From UBA6814 sp040753075 (GTDB lineage Bacteria > Desulfobacterota > Desulfovibrionia > Desulfovibrionales > Desulfovibrionaceae): a DNA stretch of 64,000 nt. Under the pieces are notes generated by a model that made no database searches, was not told the DNA's origin, and was given only the letters and a program-made list of their open reading frames with translations. The DNA is taken from positions 22,042 through 86,041 of the forward strand of contig JBFMHA010000008.1 in NCBI GenBank assembly GCA_040753075.1, written 5' to 3'. This document shows, piece after piece, positions 59,025 to 64,000 of this stretch. The number at the start of each line of letters is the position of its first letter. The stretch's first letter is position 1. The translations under genes were made by a program, and so were the position numbers.

Positions 59025-59050
59025 AAAAAATAAGGCCGAGCCTCTCGGCC
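59025..59050 (-). terminator. Rho-independent terminator after the ACT gene
   Basis: On the minus strand GGCCGAG-AGG-CTCGGCC (59050-59034) is followed by TTATTTTTT. It ends 18 bases before the start codon of the first membrane-anchored paralogue. Confidence 0.85.
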
Positions 59051-59082
59051 CGGCCTTTATGGCACGCAACTAAGCGAATTGT

Positions 59083-59514
59083 CTATATCTTGTACAGCTC
59101 TTCCCCCGGCACGATCTTCAGCCCGTTCTTCTGGAGGATGTCGATGGCCTCGTCGGTGCGGTCGAAGCGGAAGATGAGGACCGCGTTCTTGCCGCTCTGC
59201 TGCACGAAGGCGTACATGTACTCCACGTTGATGCCCTGGCCCGAGAGCAGATGCAGGATGTTGTGCAGCCCGCCCGGCTTGTCCTCCACCTCCACCGCGA
59301 CCACGGTGGTGCGGCCCACGGTGAAGCCGTTCTCCTTGAGCACCTTCTTGGCCTTCTCGAAGTCCGACACGATGAGCCGCAGGATGCCGAAGTCCGAGGT
59401 GTCGGCCAGGGACAGGGCGCGGATGTTCACCCCGGACTCGGACAGCACCCGGGTCACCTCGGACAGCCGTCCGGCCCGGTTTTCCAGGAAAATGGATATC
59501 TGTTCGACCTTCAT
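59083..59514 (-). CDS. Double ACT-domain protein
   Basis: A 143-residue protein made of two ACT domains: VEQISIFLENRAGRLSEVTR (residues 3-70) and VAVEVEDKPGGLHNILHLLS (73-140). ACT domains bind amino acids. In Desulfovibrio and related anaerobes this protein follows phenylacetate-CoA ligase in clusters with indolepyruvate oxidoreductase, suggesting feedback sensing of aromatic amino acids. Here it follows paaK by 80 bases. No enzyme domain is fused. Confidence 0.92.
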   Translation of the reverse strand: MKVEQISIFLENRAGRLSEVTRVLSESGVNIRALSLADTSDFGILRLIVSDFEKAKKVLKENGFTVGRTTVVAVEVEDKPGGLHNILHLLSGQGINVEYMYAFVQQSGKNAVLIFRFDRTDEAIDILQKNGLKIVPGEELYKI

Positions 59515-59594
59515 GGGAGACCCTCCCGTGGTTGCGGTTCAGCCGTGACTGACGTCTAGCATGGTTCGGTGAAAACCAGAATCTTCTTTTTCGG

Positions 59595-60896
59595 CTACTT
59601 GTTGCGCATGTCCAGGATGCGCTTGGCCTTGCCCTCGCTGCGCTGGATGCTCTTGGGCTCCACCAGCTTGACCTTGGCGGTCACGCCCAGGAACTCCTTG
59701 ATGCTGTTGGCGATCTTGCCTTCCATCCGCTGCAGGTTCTTGATCTCGTCGGAGAAGGAGGCCTCGTCCACCTCCACCTGGATCTCCAGGGTGTCCAGGT
59801 TGCCCTCGCGATTGACGATGAGCTGGTAGTGCGGCGCGGTGCCCTCGGTCTCCAGGATGATGGCCTCGATCTGGGACGGGAACACGTTGACCCCGCGGAT
59901 GATGAGCATGTCGTCGGAGCGGCCCATGAGCCGGTGGATCCGGGCATGGGTGCGGCCGCACTTGCAGGGGATGTAGTTCAGGGAGGTGATGTCCCGGGTG
60001 CGGTAGCGGATGAGGGGCTGGGCCTCCTTGGTCAGGGTGGTCAGCACCAGCTCGCCCACGCTGCCCGGGGGCAGGACCTCGCCGGTCTGCGGGTCGATGA
60101 TCTCGGGCAGGAAGTGGTCCTCGAAGATGTGCAGGCCGTCCTGGGCCTCGTGGCACTCGATGCCCACGCCCGGCCCCATGATCTCGGACAGGCCGTAGAT
60201 GTCGATGGCGGTGATGCCCAGGCGGGACTCGATGTCCTTGCGCATCTCCTCGGTCCAGGGCTCGGCGCCGAAGATGCCGATGCGCAGGGGCAGCTCCCGG
60301 ACGTCGATGCCCGATTCGGCCGCGGCCTCGGCCAGGAACAGCATGTAGGAGGGGGTGCAGCAGATCACCGTGGGGCCGAAGTCGCGCAGCAGGAGCACCT
60401 GGCGCTTGGTGGCCCCGCCGGACACCGGCACGATGGTGGCGCCCAGGCGCTCGGCCCCGTAGTGCGCTCCCAGGCCGCCGGTGAACAGGCCGTAGCCGTA
60501 GGCGTTGTGCACGATGTCCCCGCGGTTGGCGCCCGCGGCCATGAAGGAGCGGGCCATGAGGTCCGCCCAGTTGGACACGTCGCGCTTGGTGTAGCCCACC
60601 ACCGTGGCCTTGCCCGTGGTGCCGCTGGAGGCGTGGATGCGCACCACGTTCTCCTTGGGCACTGCGAACAGGCCGAAGGGGTAGTTGTTGCGCAGGTCCT
60701 GCTTCTCGGTGAAGGGCAGGCGGGACAGGTCGGCCAGGCTCCTGATGCTTCCCGGCGCGACGCCGCGCTCGTCGAGCTTCTTCCGGTAGAAGGGAACATT
60801 GTGGTAGACCCGCTCCACCAGGGACTGAAGGCGTTTCAACTGGAGCTTTTCCAGGTCCTCCCGGGGAAGGGTCTCCATGTCCATGTCGAAGATCAT
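59595..60896 (-). CDS. paaK: Phenylacetate-CoA ligase
   Basis: ATP-dependent ligase of the ANL superfamily forming aryl-acetyl-CoA thioesters. The phosphate loop HASSGTTGKATVVGYT, the core IYGLSEIMGPGVGIECHEAQ, and the C-terminal LMGRSDDMLIIRGVNVFPSQ are all intact. At 433 residues it has normal length. In anaerobes it acts with indolepyruvate ferredoxin oxidoreductase in amino acid fermentation or reverse synthesis. iorA and iorB are not adjacent here; the upstream gene is divergent. Confidence 0.94.
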   Translation of the reverse strand: MIFDMDMETLPREDLEKLQLKRLQSLVERVYHNVPFYRKKLDERGVAPGSIRSLADLSRLPFTEKQDLRNNYPFGLFAVPKENVVRIHASSGTTGKATVVGYTKRDVSNWADLMARSFMAAGANRGDIVHNAYGYGLFTGGLGAHYGAERLGATIVPVSGGATKRQVLLLRDFGPTVICCTPSYMLFLAEAAAESGIDVRELPLRIGIFGAEPWTEEMRKDIESRLGITAIDIYGLSEIMGPGVGIECHEAQDGLHIFEDHFLPEIIDPQTGEVLPPGSVGELVLTTLTKEAQPLIRYRTRDITSLNYIPCKCGRTHARIHRLMGRSDDMLIIRGVNVFPSQIEAIILETEGTAPHYQLIVNREGNLDTLEIQVEVDEASFSDEIKNLQRMEGKIANSIKEFLGVTAKVKLVEPKSIQRSEGKAKRILDMRNK

Positions 60897-61062
60897 CGCA
60901 GCACCCCTTGCAGATAGGATTCCGGTCGGCCGAGGAAAACCAGGGCCGGTGGCGGGTTACGCCGGACACTCTGCCCGATTCCGCGAACCCGCGTCAAGCC
61001 TGGGGACGCAACGGGCCTTCGGGGGTAGAGACGGGCGGCCCCGAGTGTGCTATCGGTCCGTC

Positions 61063-61707
61063 ATGGCCCGCCTTTTGTCCGTGCTCCTGCTCATGCTGTG
61101 CCTGGCCGCCCCGGCCCGGGCCGGGTCCTGCCTGCGCGAGGACTTCGACTCCCTGGCCGGCTGGAGCGAATACGCGCCGCTGCGCGCCGACCGGCTCACG
61201 GGCTACGGCCCGGCCCAGGTGGACGGCCGCCGGGTGCTGGAGGCGCGCAGCCGCGACTCCGTGTCCGGGCTGGTGTCCAAGGCGGGCCTGGACCTGGCCA
61301 ACTGCCCGCGGCTGCGCTGGGCCTGGCGGGTGGAGAGCCCGCTCCCGGCCGCGGACCTGGCGGCTCGCGCCGGCGACGACGCGCCCCTGCGGATCATGGT
61401 CCTGTTCTACTCCGGCCCCGGGGAGGATGCGCCGCATAGCGCGCTGGGCTATGTGTGGGGCAACCGCGAGGAGGTGGGCCTGGTCCTGCGGAGCCCGGGC
61501 CAGGAGCGGACCCGGCTCAAGGTGCTTCGCTCCGGGGCCGTGGACTGCGGCCGCTGGATCGAGGAGGCGGCGGACGTGGCAGCGGACTACCGGGCGGCCT
61601 TCGGCGCGAAGCCGCCGGCCTTCGCCCGGCTGGCGGTGATGAACGACAGCGACGACACCCACGGGGGTGCGGTGGCCTACCTGGACTACATCGAGGCCGG
61701 GCCGTGA
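61063..61707 (+). CDS. DUF3047 family secreted protein
   Basis: A 214-residue protein with signal peptide MARLLSVLLLMLCLAAPARA. The mature part has LVSKAGLDLANCPRLRWAWR, LRIMVLFYSG, LGYVWGNREEVG and LAVMNDSDDTHGGAVAYLDY, the DUF3047 pattern. It is probably a periplasmic beta-sandwich of unknown role. It is divergent from paaK, and its stop overlaps the GTG of the next gene. Confidence 0.88.
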   Translation: MARLLSVLLLMLCLAAPARAGSCLREDFDSLAGWSEYAPLRADRLTGYGPAQVDGRRVLEARSRDSVSGLVSKAGLDLANCPRLRWAWRVESPLPAADLAARAGDDAPLRIMVLFYSGPGEDAPHSALGYVWGNREEVGLVLRSPGQERTRLKVLRSGAVDCGRWIEEAADVAADYRAAFGAKPPAFARLAVMNDSDDTHGGAVAYLDYIEAGP

Positions 61708-62405
61708 GCGCGGCCGAAGTCCTGCGCTTTCCGGACCTGGAGGCCGCCAGTCTGGCCCTGGCCGGCCGGACGGCGGACGCCGTGCGCCGGGCCGTGGCCG
61801 GCCGCGGCCGTTGCGTCCTGGCCCTGGCCGGGGGCTCCACCCCGCGCCGGGCCTACGAGATCCTGGCGGCCATGCCGGGCCTGCCCTGGGAGGCGGTCCA
61901 CCTGTTCCTGGGCGACGAGCGCTGCCTGTCCGCCGGCGACCCGCGGAGCAACCGCGCCCTGGTGGAGACGGCCCTGCTGGTCCAGGCCGGGCCGGGCCGG
62001 GCCGCTTTCCACCCCCTGCCCGAAGGGGCGCCGGAGGCCGCGGCCGCGGCCTATGACGCCGAGTTGCGCACGGTCCTGGGCGGCGGTCCCCTGGACCTGG
62101 CGATTCTCGGCCTGGGCGGGGACGGGCACACGGCCTCGCTCTTTCCGGGCAGTCCGCTCCTGGAGGAGCGCGACCGCCTGGTGGCCGCCACCCCGAGGCC
62201 GGCCGGGAATCCGCCGGTTTTCCGGGCGAGCCTGACCCTGCCCGCCCTGAACGCGGCCCGGGAGGTGCTGTTCCTGGCCGCAGGCGCGGCCAAGGGCGAG
62301 ATCGTGCGGCGGATCCTGGACGACCCGGAGGCTGCGGCGCTGCGCTATCCCGCGGCCCTGGTGCGGCCGGCCGGGACCTTGGCCTGGCTCCTGGCCGGGG
62401 GATGA
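61704..62405 (+). CDS. pgl: 6-phosphogluconolactonase
   Basis: Hydrolyses 6-phosphogluconolactone in the oxidative pentose phosphate pathway. LALAGGSTPRRAYEILA, VHLFLGDERCLS and LGLGGDGHTASLFPGSPLL are the catalytic and substrate-binding signatures. 233 residues from the GTG at 61704, which overlaps the DUF3047 stop (GTGA). No glucose-6-phosphate dehydrogenase gene is adjacent in the window. Confidence 0.94.
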   Translation: MSAAEVLRFPDLEAASLALAGRTADAVRRAVAGRGRCVLALAGGSTPRRAYEILAAMPGLPWEAVHLFLGDERCLSAGDPRSNRALVETALLVQAGPGRAAFHPLPEGAPEAAAAAYDAELRTVLGGGPLDLAILGLGGDGHTASLFPGSPLLEERDRLVAATPRPAGNPPVFRASLTLPALNAAREVLFLAAGAAKGEIVRRILDDPEAAALRYPAALVRPAGTLAWLLAGG

Positions 62406-62408
62406 GGC

Positions 62409-63098
62409 ATGGACGTGTTCGACTTCGACCTCATGTGGACCCGCGCCTCCCTTCTGGGCAAGCTGGATCTGCTCGTCCTGGGCTTTCTCTCCCTGCTCTC
62501 CTGGAGCACCATCTTCTGGAAGTTCTGGCAGTACTGGCAGGCAGGCCGGAACACGGCCGAGGCGCTGAACGCGCTCCTGGCCGCCCGGAGCCTGGGCAAG
62601 GCCCTGGACGGCCTGGGCATGAAGCCGTGGTCCCCGGCCCATCCGGTGGCCGAGGAGGGCGTGCGGGAGCTGAAGCGGCTGGAGGACATCGCGGCCACGC
62701 CCGGGGAGAAGGCCCGGATCATCCTGGACTCGCTGCGCAGCGTCCTGGACCGCCAGGTGCAGGCCCAGGCCGCGGCCCTGTTCGGCCAGGCCGCGTTCCT
62801 GGCCACCTGCGGCGCGGTGGCCCCGCTCCTGGGCCTTTTCGGCACGGTCTGGGGCATCATGCATTCCTTCCAGAGCTTCGCCGGGATGGGCTCCCAGTCC
62901 GTGGCCTCCGTGGCCCCGGGCCTGGCCGAGGCCCTGACCACCACCGCCCTGGGGCTCATGGTGGCCATCCCCGCGGTCCTGGCCTACAACGCCCTGGTGC
63001 GCCGCAGCCAGGTCGTGGAGGGGCATCTGGCCGCATTCGCCGACGTGTTCCTCAACCACGTGAAGCGGGACATGGCCCGCCTGCTCGGGCCGCGCTAG
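62409..63098 (+). CDS. TolQ/ExbB/MotA-type proton channel protein
   Basis: A 229-residue inner-membrane protein with three helices: LDLLVLGFLSLLSWSTIFWK (about 18-40), FLATCGAVAPLLGLFGTVWG (about 133-155) and TTTALGLMVAIPAVLAYNAL (about 178-200). The last two carry the family pore motifs. It would energise an outer-membrane or cell-envelope process together with a TolR/ExbD partner, which is not the next gene; a nitroreductase follows. The ATG is three bases after the pgl stop. The partner may lie beyond the window or be elsewhere. Confidence 0.9.
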   Translation: MDVFDFDLMWTRASLLGKLDLLVLGFLSLLSWSTIFWKFWQYWQAGRNTAEALNALLAARSLGKALDGLGMKPWSPAHPVAEEGVRELKRLEDIAATPGEKARIILDSLRSVLDRQVQAQAAALFGQAAFLATCGAVAPLLGLFGTVWGIMHSFQSFAGMGSQSVASVAPGLAEALTTTALGLMVAIPAVLAYNALVRRSQVVEGHLAAFADVFLNHVKRDMARLLGPR

Positions 63099-63167
63099 CC
63101 CCGGTCCGGTGTTTGCCGCGGAAAGGAAAAGAGGCTACACAACGCCCCGTCACCCTGGAGGCATGGC

Positions 63168-63767
63168 ATGGACTTCGCGACGCTGGTCCGTTCGAGCCGC
63201 ACCGTGCGCCGGTTCAAGGAATCTGAGCCGGTGGATGCGGCCGCCCTGGAATGGCTGGTGGACCTGGCCCGGTTCTGTCCCTCGGCCGGGAATTTCCAGC
63301 CCCTCAAGTTCGTGCTGGTCAACGACCCGGCCGTGCGGGAGCGCATCTTCCCCAGCCTGGCCTGGGCCGGCTACCTCTCGGAGTGGCCCGGACCCGTGCC
63401 CGGGGAGCGGCCCGCGGCCTACATCGCGGTCCTGCACGACAAGCGGGTGGCCGAGAAGGTGGACTGCGACCACGGGATCATGGCCCAGACCATCATGCTC
63501 GGCGCGGCGTCCCGCGGCCTGGGGGGCTGCATCCTGGGTGCGGTGGACCGCAAGGCCCTGGCCCAGACGCTGGATCTGCCCGAGCACCTGGCCGTGCTCC
63601 TGGTCCTGGCCTTGGGGCGGCCCGCGGAGACCGTGGCCGTCGAGGACGTGGACGAACCCACGGACCGCACCGCCATTCGATACTGGAGGGACGACGCCCA
63701 GGTGCACCATGTGCCCAAGCGCACCCTGAACCATCTCATCCATGCAAGGTATGTGGACCATGGCTGA
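63168..63767 (+). CDS. Nitroreductase family flavoprotein
   Basis: A 199-residue FMN-dependent oxidoreductase. The FMN-binding N-terminus LVRSSRTVRRFKESEPVD, LARFCPSAGNFQPLKFVLVN, and the second half AQTIMLGAASRGLGGCILGA are typical. Substrate unknown. GGAGG lies six bases before the ATG. The stop overlaps the start of the Lys-rich protein gene. Confidence 0.92.
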   Translation: MDFATLVRSSRTVRRFKESEPVDAAALEWLVDLARFCPSAGNFQPLKFVLVNDPAVRERIFPSLAWAGYLSEWPGPVPGERPAAYIAVLHDKRVAEKVDCDHGIMAQTIMLGAASRGLGGCILGAVDRKALAQTLDLPEHLAVLLVLALGRPAETVAVEDVDEPTDRTAIRYWRDDAQVHHVPKRTLNHLIHARYVDHG

Positions 63768-64000
63768 AAAGAAGAAGACCACCGGCGCGGCCGGCAAGAA
63801 GGACTCCGGAGCCGGGAAGCCGGCGGGCAAGTCCGCCCCGAAATCGGCCCCGAAGCCTGCCTCGAAGCCTGCTTCGAAGTCTGCTCCGAAGAAGGACGAG
63901 CGGGCCTCCGGGCCCAAGCCCGCGGCCCGGAAGCCGGCCGCAGCCGGCAAGAAGGGCGAAGCCGCGGCCAAGGACCGGCCGTCGGCCGAGCGGAAGCGCG
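63760..64000 (+). CDS. Lys/Ala/Pro-rich low-complexity protein (3' part missing)
   Basis: Eighty residues are visible, beginning MAEKKKTTGAAGKKDSGAGK. Alternating units such as KSAPKSAPKPASKPAS follow, with further K, A and P and no hydrophobic segment. An in-frame ATG at 63751 (AAGG upstream) is an alternative start. The basic composition suggests nucleic acid binding or a disordered N-terminal extension of a larger protein. The gene continues beyond base 64000, so no product name can be given. Confidence 0.6.
   Translation, partial: MAEKKKTTGAAGKKDSGAGKPAGKSAPKSAPKPASKPASKSAPKKDERASGPKPAARKPAAAGKKGEAAAKDRPSAERKR

Overview
The window is a single high-GC chromosomal stretch, roughly two thirds G+C by eye, with densely packed and often overlapping genes. 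Gene content and order point to a sulfate-reducing deltaproteobacterium of the Desulfovibrionaceae type. The evidence is the run rho, carD, pth, rplY, prs, tRNA-Gln, ispE, the phenylacetate-CoA ligase plus double-ACT pair, and many hybrid kinases and chemotaxis genes. Genus assignment is inference; no 16S or other marker gene is present.

Bases 1 to 13,900 are a minus-strand housekeeping block: the 5' part of hslU, a response regulator and a hybrid kinase lying between hslU and hslV, a macro-domain protein, an M48 protease, rho, carD, pth, rplY (L25), prs, tRNA-Gln, ispE and a DegP/HtrA protease. Bases 14,000 to 21,100 hold tRNA-Arg(CCT), a DUF4118-type kinase, a large PAS kinase operon ending in an HD-GYP phosphodiesterase, and a small lipoprotein. 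Bases 21,280 to 30,240 hold an M29 aminopeptidase, infA, and a seven-gene chemotaxis operon (soluble receptor, STAS protein, cheY, cheA, cheR, cheD, cheB).

Bases 30,240 to 44,700 begin with a dispersed palindromic repeat. The fluoride-channel pair (fluC/DUF190) and a CYTH-domain cyclase follow, then the N-degron module clpS-clpA-aat. Next is a small accessory patch of intact higBA, a truncated antitoxin, an AT-rich gene and a truncated HTH gene. An operon of uvrB, K+ channel, DUF3431, ligA and dapB completes this part. Bases 44,700 to 50,000 are a minus-strand signalling operon of chemoreceptor, hybrid kinase and response regulator.

Bases 50,100 to 55,050 are a minus-strand run: ornithine cyclodeaminase (TIGR00300 type), arginase, archease, RtcB RNA ligase and a DUF72 protein. 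It combines an arginine-to-proline route with RNA repair. Upstream, in the divergent promoter region, lies a perfect-register array of five 10-bp repeats. Then come a QueG-like 4Fe-4S protein and a tandem pair of paralogous membrane-anchored proteins of unknown function. The window ends with the ACT protein and PaaK, DUF3047, 6-phosphogluconolactonase, an orphan TolQ/ExbB channel, a nitroreductase and the start of a Lys/Ala/Pro-rich protein.

The items most likely to be new are the membrane-anchored paralogue pair, the 10-bp repeat array, the truncated toxin-antitoxin patch with its AT-rich insert, and the two-component pair embedded between hslV and hslU.
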